Assembly (NCBI GenBank): GCA_021521415.1
Contig: JAIQDT010000172.1
Span: 2,004,501-2,068,500, forward strand
DNA from: Bidens hawaiensis
Taxonomy: Eukaryota > Streptophyta > Magnoliopsida > Asterales > Asteraceae
DNA length: 64,000 bases
Direction: 5' to 3'
The position numbers and the translations under genes are program-made. Positions 44,905-56,059 of the stretch are shown here, piece by piece. The notes beneath the pieces were generated by a model that was given only the letters and a program-made list of their open reading frames with translations, was not told the origin of the DNA and made no database searches. How positions within the stretch are numbered: position 1 is the first letter of the stretch; every line of letters starts with the position of its first letter.

Positions 44905-45775
44905 TGTTCACTCAATTCAAATGCATCAACGTGAGGCCCCTCTACGTCTTTTTTAAGAATATTAACTAATAAATATTAACAAATCATCTTTCTTGCTCCC
45001 CATCCACACCACACGACATGGTCTACCGTAAAATATATTCTAATCTAAATTAACAACAAAAACATTGTGTATCGGGTTTAAGTTATCATACAGTGAGACT
45101 TTAACTAGCCACAGGGTTAACTAGGTTTATCAAGATGTTAAAATAAATGAATTGATTGTTAGTGGGGTGGATCCACTAAAATTTAAAAGAAAAATAAAAA
45201 TAAATGAATTTACTGTTAGTGGGGTGGACCCACTAAAATTTGTGTTTCACGCCGTTATACACATGGCGTTTGACCTTCATGGCGCCTTGTTCGTTTGAGG
45301 TGGTGTGGTGTTCACGGCGCCATTATACCCATGTGGCATGAATGACGCCCCCCATAACACAAAAACTAATTGCAATCAGTTTCTTTAAATTGATACTAAA
45401 CAGTGTTCTTTAGTTTTTCTGAACCTTGTGAATATATCTTTTTCTTGGTTTAATTCGGGGATTTAATAAATCTCTGCATGATGAGTGCTTCTGCTATGGC
45501 TCACGTCATAATATGAATGCATCAAGTATGTATCTTGACAATAGTATAATACACAAATCTCTCTTTTTTGGGTTATGCATGATTAAGTCTTAGGTTTCTT
45601 GTTGAACAAGTCAAATATCCTGATTGGCATGCTTAATGTTCTACAACTAGGCATGACTTTTTCACGCAAAATTTTCAATATAAAACCAACATTGTTATAG
45701 TGAATGTTGAATATATATCTTTTTAGTTAGTCCATATCTGCTTTTCTAGAGCCGTAAAAGGTTTATGAAAAAGTT
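44905..45775. other. gene-free sequence upstream of the TTL pseudogene
   Basis: A tandem pair lies at about 45141-45184 and 45198-45241 (AGTGGGGTGG with CCACTAAAATTT). Inverted GGCGCC/ATGGCG words at 45248-45350 suggest a small foldback element. The remainder probably contains 5' flank or intron of the TTL-like gene, but no exon is recognised. Confidence 0.35.
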
Positions 45776-46187
45776 ATGACTGATTTAACAAAGTACGAGT
45801 GTGGCATACTTAATGTTTTTTTCGGGCTAAGGCTAAGACGATCAGCATCGTCCAAATGTACATCACCGCCTTCTGATGTGCTGAATTTTGTTAAAGCTGC
45901 AAACAACCAGAAGAGGTCTGGTTCAAGTAGACAAAATGTCATGCATAATGAACGGTTTGATTACTCGTCAAACGCGGAACAACCTCAGAAGAAAACAGAC
46001 CGAATTATTGGAAGGCCTTCACAAAGTCATAAAACGACAAAAGCCACACCACAGATGCATGTTGGAAACAACAAGGTTCTGAAAGTGTCAAATGGAATAT
46101 CAGGATAGCTTGAAGCCATGATTGATGAAACTGAAAGATTAAACTATGCGTGTAACAAGAAGGTTTATGGAAGTCTTGGTAATATAG
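45776..46187 (+). pseudogene. TTL-like gene (TPR thioredoxin-like), first fragment
   Basis: This is plant host coding sequence. The frame from MTDLTKYECG (45776) includes CGILNVFFGLRLRR, a Ser/Lys-rich linker and, after a stop at about 46106-46108, LEAMIDETERLN and KKVYGSLGNI, as in the N-terminal part of TETRATRICOPEPTIDE THIOREDOXIN-LIKE proteins. It is interrupted at 46187 by the Tekay element and resumes in frame at 55687 beyond the TATAG duplication. TTL proteins are known as TPR scaffolds in brassinosteroid and osmotic-stress responses. In-frame stops here and at about 55969 make it a pseudogene. Its true start may be upstream. Confidence 0.7.
46183..46187. repeat. target-site duplication TATAG, left of Tekay element
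   Basis: TATAG precedes the LTR TGTAACATCC and is repeated at 55687-55691 after CCTTACA. The host coding frame continues across it. Confidence 0.92.
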
Positions 46188-46865
46188 TGTAACATCCTAA
46201 ATATTCTAATAATAAATAGAGAATGTTGCGTTAAATTGTCGTGCGTTTAATGTTACTAATTAACGTCTAATAAGGAAAAGATCATGGACTTGGACTAATT
46301 AAGATGGATTAAAGGAAATGGGCCTTAGGTCCATGGGCTTTAAGGGGTAAAAATATCCCCTAAACCAACCTTAAACCCTAAACCATCATTCATTTCCATC
46401 TTAATCTCTACACACTCAAAAACACACACATCCTTCACCTCACACGGCCGCGAGAGAGAGAGAACAGGACTCGAGTCCAAAATCAAGCCAACCGTTATTA
46501 GACCTTCGATATACGAGCTAGATACGAGATAACCAAGCAAACCGCGACCACACCGAACGCGTAAAGGTATGCCTTTTACCTTAAAGTTTACGTTTTTAGG
46601 ATCGGTTAGCTTTGAAGCTTAAACATAAAGTAAATCGGGTCTAAACGAAACGTAAAGCAACAAACTTGACAAACCTATGGCTATGTACGGCGACTTGTTA
46701 TTAAACGTTTAAGCCGAAAGCTCCAAACTTTATGTCTTTCCGGGCTAAGTTTTACCCGAACTAGGCCATGGGAATGATCGCGGAGTTAGTTAAAGTAATA
46801 TCGAAGAGATTCTCGATGAAATAAGGGTGATTTTGGTGATTAAGATTGAACAGAGACGGCAGCTG

Positions 46866-47188
46866 GGCAACTTCGCCTGCAAGCCATAACTTCGCCTTCA
46901 TGCAAGTTCGCTTGCAAGCAAGTTCGCCTAACTGGTAACTTTGCCTAAGGCCAAGTTCGCCTAGCTGATAACTTCGCCTAAGGCCAAGTTCGCCTAGCTG
47001 ATAACTTCGCCTAAGGCCAAGTTCGTCTAACTGATAACTTTGCCTGGTGATAAGTTCGCCCATGATAACTTCGCCTGGTGATAAGTTCGCCCATGATAAC
47101 TTCGCCTGGCATATGTTCGCTTAGGGTTAACTTCGCCGATCACTAACTTCGCTTATTGTTAAGTTCGCTTAATGATAAGTTCGCTGGA
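46866..47188 (+). repeat. AACTTCGCC/AAGTTCGCC minisatellite in Tekay 5' LTR
   Basis: About 20 units of a 15-17-bp motif (AACTTCGCCTAAGGCC and AAGTTCGCCTAGCTGAT alternate) are partly grouped in 33-34-bp pairs. The 3' LTR array (54157-54430) has fewer units: one AAGGCC/AGCTGAT pair and one GGTGAT/CCCATGAT pair are missing or rearranged. Confidence 0.85.
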
Positions 47189-47264
47189 GTTAGCAAATTA
47201 GAAAATAAATTAAAAACATAATGAAAAATGTGTTAAGACAGTTAATGGATAAGTTCGACCCCAA

Positions 47265-47365
47265 CCAGGGGCTCTGCCCCTTGGACCTGCTAGGGGCAGC
47301 CGCCCCTAGACCCCACTGCCAGGGGCGCTGCCCCCGGACCCCCGTTCGTTGTGGGTTATATAAAG
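47265..47365 (+). promoter_or_regulatory. three GC-rich hairpins and TATA box in Tekay 5' LTR
   Basis: Palindromes CCAGGGGC..GCCCCTTGG (47265-47284), CTAGGGGC..GCCCCTAG (47290-47309) and CCAGGGGC..GCCCCCGG (47319-47337) are followed by TTATATAAAG. The same arrangement occurs at 54508-54609. A promoter role is inferred from position only. Confidence 0.6.
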
Positions 47366-47755
47366 ATAGAAATACAACATGAGTAGTAGTAGTTAATTGA
47401 TACATGTAAATATTATACAGTTAGCCGTGCACAACTTAAGAAGGGAATAATGATTAACGGAGAGCGTAACAGGATTCAGGTGAGTTTCTTGCCCCACTTC
47501 TGTGTTATGTTTTCGGGGCTGTGTGCATACTCGATATGTTTGTTAATACACTTATCCTAAGTGATAAGTGTATGCCTTATATGAATGATGTGAAATGTAT
47601 GAATGATTGCTTGTTAGTACGTGAACGATCTTCGGATATTGCACGTACTGTCAGGTTGTAACGCTATGTATAAGGTAAGTATGATATGTATGCATATGTG
47701 TATGAATGTGATAAAGTTAATAAAAGAAGGAAAGGATGGTTGTATGGTTACGAAG

Positions 47756-48008
47756 AGGGTACCGGGCCCTAATAATACTCTAGGTATGATGTATGGTTGT
47801 ATGGTAACGAAGAGGGAATCGAACCCTACAAATATTCGAGAACTAGGAAACCGAACCCTACTAATATTCGAGGAAAGAGGGTACCGAGCCCTAATAATAC
47901 TCGAGGAAAGAGGGTACCGAGCCCTAATAATACTCGAGGAAGGAGGGTACCGAGCCCTAATAATACTCGAGGAAGGAGGGTACCGAGCCCTAATAATACT
48001 CGAGGAAT
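47756..48008 (+). repeat. 33-bp tandem repeat in Tekay 5' LTR
   Basis: The unit has GTACCGAGCCCTAATAATAC then TCGAGGAAAGAGG. There are about five good copies plus diverged copies upstream. Because 33 is a multiple of 3, all frames stay open; the resulting repetitive frame is not a gene. The counterpart is at about 55000-55252. Confidence 0.85.
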
Positions 48009-48442
48009 GTAGGGCGTAATGCTCTTTATAACGTAAGATATGAAAGCAAGTTAATACAAAATAAAGTATGAAAGTATGAAAGTATGAAAGTATGAATGAA
48101 AGAATATAAGTTTGTGTGTATTGTATAATGTATGATTAACTAGAACTCACTCAGCGTAGCTGACTTTTAGTATGCACGCAAGTGAGTAGGATGAGGCAGC
48201 TCGCTTGAGGAGACACGTGGCACTGAATAAGAGGCTGGCATCGGAAGAATCAAGACGTTTAAGTCTAATGTTTTGTTTATTTTGAAAGACAAGATGTTGT
48301 TTTAAGACAAGATGTGTTTTGTTATGAAATGTTTTATGAAAGCTTTTATATTCCGCGAATGTTTTAATTAACTCTGATATTAGAACTGCATTTATGAGTA
48401 AATCCAACGCAAAAGTAGGGCTACCGGTAACGGGGCCTTACA

Positions 48443-48457
48443 AGTTAGTATCAGAGC
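48443..48457 (+). other. Tekay primer-binding site
   Basis: AGTTAGTATCAGAGC directly follows the LTR. It resembles the tRNA-iMet site TTGGTATCAGAGC with one G-to-A change, which would weaken pairing slightly. Confidence 0.75.
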
Positions 48458-48844
48458 AAAGTTCGAGAGATTTAAGCATCCTACATGCTTAGACTCGAAC
48501 AGAGAATGGGATTTAAGTAAGAAAAGAAAGAAGATGCTAGTTCAAGAATGCCATGTGTCGCTCAAGCAAGATCAGTAAAGGTAAAGTGTATGATTAAATG
48601 ATATATATTAATGAGAAAGAAAAGATATGTGAACGACAGGGATAGGAATAATTGATTGTTTCATTTGACTAACTGCTTAAGTAGAACCAGCACAAATAGA
48701 CTCATAAAGGGAAGTGTATAGGACACGGAAAGTAACGTGATCAGCTAATCACAGCTGGCCACTGTTATTACCTGTTAGTCTTACTATCCTTGTACTAAAT
48801 AGTTCCTTGAGTGATGATGTTTGTGTTTTTCCTTTTAGAATACG
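48458..48844 (+). other. Tekay untranslated leader
   Basis: Noncoding sequence of about 390 bp between the PBS and the gag ATG at 48845. Nothing else is recognised. Confidence 0.6.
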
Positions 48845-49530
48845 ATGGCTGGAGCTGGAGACATTGCTGGAGCTGGAGGTCGCACTGGACGACGCGGCAG
48901 GCCTCGTCATGTCCAGCAACCTTCGGTTGAGACAGCTTCCAACACCGGAGATGAGGGGAGTGCAGCTGGAGGAGGTAACAAAGGGGTTCAACTGGATCCC
49001 GCAATTCAAGCAGCTATTGTTCAAGCTGTAGCCACTGCTGTGAAGAATATTACTCCGGGAGGGTCTGCTGGAAGCCGTGAAAGAACTGTTGAAGGGGCAG
49101 GTGGTAATGGTAGGAAAGATGATGAGAGGGAAAAAGGTGATTCAAGTGAGGTAAGGTCTGTGAAAGTTGATGATAGGAAGAGGGGCCGAGGTGGTTGCAA
49201 CTATAAGTCCTTCAAAGGTTGTGACCCGCCTAAGCTGACTGGTTTAGGAGACGCAATCGCTACTCTTCAGTGGATAACCGCCATGGATAAAATTATCCGA
49301 ATCAGTGAGTGTCGTCCTGACCAAGCTGTCGGTTATGCCACCCAATCGTTTGAAGAAGAGGCAATGTATTGGTGGGAATCGATTGAGCAAAGAAGGAGTC
49401 GAGAGGAAATCAAGGCCATGAAGTGGGAGGATCTGAAGGAGTTAGTGATGAAGAGGTTCTGTGCTGATGCAGAAGTTGAAAGGGCGGAGATGAAGTTCCT
49501 GAACATGAAAGCTGGGACGATAGTTCAACC
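48845..49530 (+). pseudogene. Tekay gag, N-terminal and core
   Basis: Starts MAGAGDIAGAGGRTGRRGRP. Gly/Ala- and Arg-rich N-terminus, amphipathic region (DPAIQAAIVQAVATAV) and gag core with FKGCDPPKLTGLGDAIATL, AMYWWESI and LKELVMKRFC. At about 49528 a small deletion removes the few codons normally joining the core to the next segment and shifts the frame; the current frame stops at 49567 while the real continuation lies in the frame from 49533. Confidence 0.9.
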
Positions 49531-49532
49531 GA

Positions 49533-50615
49533 ATGTCCAGGTTGGTGCCCGATATGGTCAACACTGAGGCTAAGAGAATCAAGTGTTATGTGAGGGGATT
49601 ACCACAGAGAGTCCGCATGTTAGTCAGGACAAGTAAACTTGCTACTTTCGATTCCGCCGTCGAACTCGCAGAGATGGTCTATGCAGACCTGGCTGCGGAT
49701 GATGTGGTGGTGGTAGACGAGAAGAAGGAGAAGAAATGGGTCTCTCCTCCTAAACGACCCGGTACCCAGATGTGGAACCCTAAGAACAAGCAGCCGAGAG
49801 TTTGGGAGAACAGGTCGTGCAAGACTTGTGGCAAGGCACACAGTGGTGAGTATAGGTGGGGAAAGGGTTCGGATACATGTCATAAGTGTGGAAAGATGCA
49901 TGCTGGAGAGTGTAGAGTTGGGTCGAATGTTTGCTACAAGTGTGGGAAGGCAGGTCATTATGCTCATTATGCTCATGAGTGCAGTTCTAAGCCTGCATGC
50001 TACAAGTGTGGTAAGACAGGTCACATTGCTAGGGAGTGTACCGAGGGTGAAGCTGGAGGTAGTGGAAGGAAGGATGCCGATCAAGCTAGGACAAGAACTA
50101 GAGCCTACATGCTGACCCAAGAACAAGCCAAGGTCGTCACAGGTACGTTTCTAGTGAACGGTATTTCCGCTTCTGTATTGTTTGATTCGGGCTCAAACAA
50201 AAGTTTCGTAGCCACACCATTTAGTAAACTAGCTAAAATGAAATGTTGCCGAGTGTCTGAAACTCTAATAGTAGAAACCGCTAGCGACACTTCGGTTGAA
50301 ATAATAAAAATGGTTAAGAACGCTAAGATAGAACTAGAGGGACATGAGGTCCCTGTTACCTTGTATGTTATGACCTTAGGAGGGTTCGATGTGGTTTTGG
50401 GGATGGATTGGTTGTCTGAGTTTGAGGCTCAAATAGTATGTAAGAGTAGGATAATAAGGTTAAAGTCCTTGGATGGTAGTGCGGTGACGGTTTATGGTGA
50501 TAAGGAAAGTTATGGGCTTAATGTCATTTCGATGATAAAAGCCGAGGGTTTGTTAAGGCGAGGGTGCGGTGCCTACCTGGCGTATGTTGTTAATGCAACA
50601 GCCGAGACGAAATAA
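49533..50615 (+). pseudogene. Tekay gag C-terminus (three zinc knuckles) and protease
   Basis: An open frame of 360 codons. Zinc-binding stretches: two CHKCG/CKTCG-type partial motifs (about 49815-49915), then CYKCGKAGHYAHYAHEC (49930-49983; a duplicated AHY gives abnormal spacing) and CYKCGKTGHIAREC (49998-50040). Retropepsin: LFDSGSNKSFV active site (about 50178-50210) and DVVLGMDWL (about 50390-50415). The frame ends at 50613-50615, before the RT linker. Confidence 0.9.
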
Positions 50616-51394
50616 ATGAAAGATGTTCCTATTGTGCGCGATTACCCAGAAGTATTCCCTGAGGATCTTCCGGGGTTGCCACCAGAGCGAGAGATATAAT
50701 TTCAGATAGATTTAGTACCAGGAGCCCAACCTGTCGCGAAAGCGCCTTACCGTCTAGCGTCGTCCGAAATGAAAGAATTGATGTCCCAACAGCAAGAACT
50801 CCTCGACAAAGGTTTCATAAGACCAAGTGTTTCCCCGTGGGGCGCACCGGTGTTGTTCGTGAAAAAGAAGGATGGAAGTATGAGAATGTGCATAGACTAT
50901 CGTGAGTTGAATAAGCTTACGGTAAAGAATAGATATCCTTTGCCAAGGATTGACGATCTGTTTGACCAACTGCAAGGTTCAAGTTGGTTCTCACGAATAG
51001 ATCTCAGATCAGGCTATCATCAGCTGAAGGTGAAGGAGGCAGACATCCTAAGACAGCGTTCTGAACGCGGTATAGACACTACGAGTTCCTCGTAATGTCA
51101 TTCGGTCTAACAAATGCTCCTGCAGCATTTATGGACATGATGAATAGGGTGTGTCGACCGATGTTGGATAAGACGGTTATCGTCTTCATTGATGATATAT
51201 TGATTTATTCAAAGAGCGAGTCTGACCATGCTGAGCATCTGAGAGAGGTATTGGAGACCCTGAAGAGAGAGAAGTTGTATGCTAAGTTTTCGAAGTGCGC
51301 GTTCTTGTTAAGAGAAGTGCAATTTTTAGGTCACGTGATTAATCCGGAAGGGATTACCGTGGACCCAGCTAAGATTGAAGCGATAACAAATTGA
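50616..51394 (+). pseudogene. Tekay reverse transcriptase
   Basis: The RT linker (LPGLPPER, about 50665-50690) is followed by a stop at 50697-50699. RT motifs are [18 protein letters not shown] (50830s), [33 protein letters not shown] (50990s), [17 protein letters not shown] (51098 on) and catalytic FIDDILIYS (about 51186-51212). A one-base frameshift lies at about 51045-51090 and a stop at 51392-51394. Confidence 0.92.
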
Positions 51395-52903
51395 AAGACT
51401 CCACATAATCCGACTGATATATGAAGCTTCCTAGGGTTAGCTGGCTACTATAGGAGATTCATCGAAGGTTTCTCCAAGATAGCCGCACCATTGACCGGTA
51501 TGACCCGAAAGTCGGTAGTATTCAGTTGGGGTAAGTTTCAGGAAGAAGCTTTTGAGGAGTTGAAGAAAAGACTCACACAAGCTCCAATCCTTAATCTACC
51601 CGATGGTGATGAGGATTTGGTTGTTTGTGCAGATGCCTCGCATCAGGGGTTAGGTTGCGTGTTGATGCAACGAGGAAAGGTGATAGCTTACGCGTCTAGA
51701 CAGTTGAAAGTCCATGAGAGTACTTATCCAACGCATGATTTAGAGTTAGCAGCTGTAGTGCATGCTCTTAAGATATGGAGGCATTACCTGTATGGTACTA
51801 AGTGTACTATTTATACAGATCATAAGAGTTTAAAGTATTTATTTGAGCAGAAGGAATTGAACATGAGGCAGAGAAGATGGTTAGAATTGATAAAGGATTA
51901 CGACTGCGACATTAAGTACTATCCCGGTAAAGTTAACGTGGTCGCCGACGCGCTAAGCCGTAAGAACGAGGAAGTTCTTGCAACAGTAAATTCATACAAG
52001 TTGATCATGAACCCAAGTCTTTTTGAAGAAATCATCAAGGTGCAGTCAGAGGTGTTAGTAGATAAATGGTTAGTAAAGAAAGAAAGGATTTATGGCCAGC
52101 AAGATGAGTTGATGGAAAACACTCATGGAGTTAAGACTAGGTTCGACCGTATGTGGATCCCACGTCATGGTGATCTTAGAAGTCGAATCTTAGATGAGGC
52201 TCATAAGTCAAGATATTCGATTCACCCAGGAGCTAGAAAGATGTATCAAGATTTGAAAAGAGACTACTGGTGGCCGGGGATGAAGAATAATGTAGTGGAT
52301 TATGTTAGTAAGTGCTTAACTTGCTTACAAGTCAAAGCCGAACATCAAAAGCCTTATGGGAAGATGCAACCGCTAGAGATACCTGAGTGGAAATGGGAAC
52401 ACATCACCATGGATTTCATAACTAAGCTACCTCGTACAGCTAAGCATCATGATACCATCTGGGTGATAGTGGACCGTTTGACCAAGAGTGCTCACTTTCT
52501 GCCTATACGAGAGGCCATCTCGTCAGAAACGTTAGCAAGCTTGTTCATTAAAGAAGTAGTAACCAAGCATGGAGTACCGTTATCGATCGTGTCTGATAGA
52601 GATACACGGTTTACTTCGAGGTTCTGGAAGAAATTCCATGAAGCTATAGGGACAAGGTTGAACATCCGTACGGCGTATCATCCTCAAACCGATGGACAGT
52701 CTGAAAGGACGATCCAAACCCTTGAGGATATGTTGCGTGCTTGTGTTTTAGATTTTGGTGGGAGTTGGGATGATCATCTGCACCTGGCAGAGTTCTCCTA
52801 TAACAACAGTTACCATTCAAGTATTGGTATGCCACCGTTCGAGATTCTTTACGGTAGACGATGTAGAACCCCGGTGTGTTGGGGTGAGATTGGTCAGAAA
52901 TAA
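51395..52903 (+). pseudogene. Tekay RNase H and integrase
   Basis: After a short stretch with SFLGLAGYYRRFI and a stop near 51421, a 470-codon frame (51491-52903) is open. RNase H: CADASHQGLGCVLMQ, YTDHKSLKYL. Integrase zinc finger: HKSRYSIHPGARKM and CLTCLQVK (HHCC). DDE core: MDFITKLPR, SDRDTRFTSRFW and YHPQTDGQSERTIQTLE, with all three acidic residues present. This is the best-preserved part of the element. Confidence 0.95.
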
Positions 52904-53432
52904 ATGGGAAGCCTAGAAGTGGTTCAAGAAACGTCTTCAAAGTTCGATTAGATCAAAGCAAGAATGAAAGCCGCTCAAGACAGACAAAAGTCTTATGACC
53001 AATTGAGTTCAACGTTGGCGACAATGTGATGCTTAAGGTCTCGCCTTGGAAAGGAATTATCCGTTTTAGAAAGAGGGGGAAGTTGAGTCCGAGGTACATT
53101 GGACCGTTTAAGATTGTAGATCGTGTGGGTGAAGTAGCTTATAAGCTGGATTTACCCGATGAGTTAGAAGAAATTCATTCAACCTTCCATGTTTCCCATC
53201 TAAGGAAGTGTCTAGCTGATGACACGTCTCACGTTCCATTGATGGACATTGAGGTTGATAAACATTTGAACTACATAGAGCAACTGATAGAGATCGTTGA
53301 TCACAAGGAGAAGTAGCTTCGTCACAAGGTTATACCTTTGGTGAAAGTGATATGGAAGCACCACAAGGATCGGACGCTACTTGGGAAGCTGAGGATGAGA
53401 TGCGCAAGTTTTACCCCAATCTGTTTATGTAA
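52904..53432 (+). pseudogene. Tekay integrase C-terminus and chromodomain-like end
   Basis: A GPY/F-type region (LSPRYIGPFKIVDRVGEVAY, about 53080-53140) leads into FHVSHLRKCLADD. After a stop at 53314 the distal part reads in another frame, with ATWEAEDEMRKFYPNLFM to the TAA at 53430-53432. Frame breaks lie at about 52900-53020 and about 53370. Confidence 0.88.
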
Positions 53433-53459
53433 TAGTTAGGTTTCGGGGACGAAACCGCT

Positions 53460-53475
53460 TTAAGGAGGGGAGACT
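53460..53475 (+). other. Tekay polypurine tract
   Basis: TTAAGGAGGGGAGACT ends at the 3' LTR TG. It is the expected plus-strand primer site. Confidence 0.85.
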
Positions 53476-55686
53476 TGTAACATCCTAAATATTCTAATAA
53501 TAAATAGAGAATGTTGCGTTAAATTGTCGTGCGTTTAATGTTACTAATTAACGTCTAATGAGGAAAAAAGATCATGGACTTGGACTAATTAAGATGGATT
53601 AAAGGAAATGGGCCTTAGGTCCATGGGCTTTAAGGGATTTAAATATCCCCTAAACCATCCTTAAACCCTAAACCATCATTCATTTCCATTTTAATCTCTA
53701 CACACTCAAAAATACACACATCCTTCACCTCACACGGCCGCGAGAGAGAGAGAACGAGACTCGAGTCCAAAATCAAGCCAACCGTTATTAGACCTTCGAT
53801 ATACGAGCTAGATACGAGATAACCAAGCAAACCGCGAACACACCGAACGCGTAAAGGTATGCCTTTTACCTTAAAGTTTACGTTTTTAGGATCGGTTAGC
53901 TTTGAAGCTTAAACATAAAGTAAATCGGGTCTAAACGAAACGTAAAGCAACAAACTTGACAAACCTGTGGCTATGTACGGCGACTTGTTATTAAACGTTT
54001 AAGCCGAAAGCTCCAAACTTTATGTCTTTCCGGGCTAAGTTATACCCGAACTAGGCCATGGGAATGATCGCGGAGTTAGTTAATGTAATATCCAAGAGAT
54101 TCTCGATGAAATAAAGGTGATTTTGGTGATTAAGATTGAACAGAGACGGCAGCTGGGCAACTTCGCCTGCAAGCCATAACTTCGCCTTCATGCAAGTTCG
54201 CTTGCAAGCAAGTTCGCCTAACTGGTAACTTCGCCTAAGGCCAAGTTCGCCTAGCTGATAACTTCGCCTAACTGATAACTTCGCCTAAGGCCAAGTTCGC
54301 CTAACTGATAACTTTGCCTGGTGATAAGTTCGCCCATGATAACTTCGCCTGGCATATGTTCGCCTAGGGTTAACTTCGCCGATCACTAACTTCGCTTATT
54401 GTTAAGTTCGCTTAATGATAAGTTCGCTGGAGTTAGCAAATTAGAAAATAAATTAAAAACCTAATGAAAAATGTGTTAAGACAGTTAATAGATAAGTTCG
54501 ACCCCAGCCAGGGGCTCTGCCCCTTGGACCCTCCTAGGGGCTGCCGCCCCTAGACCCCGCTGCCAGGGGCGCTGCCCCCGGACCCCCGTTCGTTGTGGGT
54601 TATATAAAGATAGAAATAAAACATGAGTAGTAGTAGTTAATTGATACATGTAAATATTATACAGTTAGCAGTGCACAGCTCAAGAAGGGAATAACGATTA
54701 ACGGAGAGCGTAACAGGATTCAGGTGAGTTTCTAGCCCCACTTCTGTGTTATGTTTTCGGGGTTGTGTGCATACTCGATATGTTTGTTAATACACTTATC
54801 CTAAGTGTTAAGTGTATGCCTTATATGAATGATGTGAAATGTATGAATGATTGCTTGTTAGTACGTGAACGATCTTCGGATATTGCACGTACTGTCAGGT
54901 TGTAACACTATGTATAAGGTAAGTATGATATGTATGCTTATGTGTATGAATGTGATAAAGTTAATAAAAGAAGGAAAGGATGGTTGTATGGTTACGAAGA
55001 GGGTATCGGGCCTTAATAATACTCGAGGTATGATGTATGGTTGTATGGTAACGAAGAGGGAATCGAACCCTACTAATATTCGAAAACTAGGGAACCGAAC
55101 CCTACTAATATTCGAGGAAAGAGGGTACCGAGCCCTAATAATACTCGAGGAAAGAGGGTACCGAGCCCTAATAATACTCGAGGAAGGAGGGTACCGATCC
55201 CTAATAATACTCGAGGAAGGAGGGTACCGAGCCCTAATAATACTCGAGGAATGTAGGGCGTAATGCTCTTTATAACGTAAGATATGAAAGCAAGTTAATA
55301 CAAAATAAAGTATGAAAGTATGAAAGTATGAAAGTATGAATGAAAGAATATAAGTTTGTGTGTATTGTATAATGTATGATTAACTAGAACTCACTCAGCG
55401 TAGCTGACTTTTAGTATGCACGCAGGTGAGTAGGATGAGGCAGCTCGCTTGAGGAGACACGTGGCACTGAATAAGAGGCTGGCATCGGAAGACTCAAGAC
55501 GTTTAAGTCTAATGGTTTGATTATTTTGAAAGACAAGATTTTGTTTTAAGACAAGATGTGTTTTGTTATGAAATGTTTTATGAAAGCTTTTATATTCCGC
55601 GAATGTTTTAATTAACTCTGATATTAGAACTGCGTTTATGAGTAAATCCAACGCGAAAGTAGGGCTACCGGTAACGGGGCCTTACA
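53476..55686 (+). repeat. Tekay 3' LTR
   Basis: 2211 bp, TGTAACATCC to GGGGCCTTACA. Collinear with 46188-48442 and shorter mainly in the TTCGCC minisatellite (about 54157-54430). GC-rich hairpins lie at about 54508-54593, TATA at about 54600 and the 33-bp repeats at about 55000-55252. Confidence 0.93.
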
Positions 55687-56059
55687 TATAGATCCGAAAA
55701 GGAATCAGGAAGTCTTGCCTAATGGGACGGGGAACATAAGTAGGAAAACGAGCAAAGAGATTAACAATCCCGCCAATACAACTTCTTATTGTAAAGCTCT
55801 TTCTGCACGAATGGATCCTGAGCAGTTGAAGATCATGGGCAATGAAGATTATAAAAATGGGAGATTTGCTGAGGCTTTGTCACTCTATGATGCTGTAATT
55901 TCAATCGACCCGGAGAAGGCATCATATAGAAGCAATAAAAGCGTGGCTTTAACCGGTTTGGGGAGACTTTAGGAAGCCGTATTTGAAGCTAGAGAAGCAA
56001 TCAGAATAGAACCATTCTATCAAAGGGCTCACAACCGTTTAGCCACGTTATATCTCAGG
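55687..56059 (+). pseudogene. TTL-like gene, TPR-encoding part of the split exon
   Basis: Continues the frame of 45776-46187 after the TATAG duplication. MDPEQLKIMGNEDYKNGRFAEALSLYDAVI, then SYRSNKSVALTGLGRL, a stop at 55969-55971, EAVFEAREAIRIEPFY and AHNRLATLYLR form two TPR motifs of TTL type. The exon ends at the donor in ATCTCAG/G, where the hAT-like MITE inserted. An alternative identity is another TPR co-chaperone, but the Asn-Glu-Asp-Tyr and AHNRLATLYLR context and the next exons favour TTL. Confidence 0.82.

Larger units (their letters stand above)
46188..48442 (+). repeat. Tekay 5' LTR
   Basis: It runs TGTAACATCC to GGGGCCTTACA (2255 bp). It contains a TTCGCC minisatellite (46866-47188), three GC-rich palindromes (47265-47337), a TATA box TTATATAAAG (about 47356-47365) and a 33-bp tandem repeat (about 47756-48008). 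Confidence 0.93.
46188..55686 (+). mobile_element. Tekay (Del-type) chromovirus, full-length with TSD
   Basis: Complete structure: LTRs 46188-48442 and 53476-55686, TSD TATAG, PBS-like site, gag with several zinc knuckles, protease, RT, RNase H, integrase, chromodomain and a PPT. The LTRs of about 2.2 kb, the gag N-terminus RRGRPRH and the C-terminal ATWE/YPNLF motif fit Tekay. The LTRs are nearly identical by eye apart from scattered substitutions and minisatellite-length differences, which implies a fairly recent insertion, although every ORF is broken. Confidence 0.95.

Noticed and set aside
45776..46108. First TTL fragment as an independent small gene
   Set aside because: Coding similarity continues past its stop and, in frame, across the Tekay insertion to TPR-encoding sequence, so it is part of a split pseudogene.
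47756..48012. 33-bp repeats considered as a CRISPR-like array or a repeat-protein gene
   Set aside because: Units are contiguous without unique spacers, are present identically in both LTRs of a retrotransposon, and stay open only because 33 is divisible by 3.
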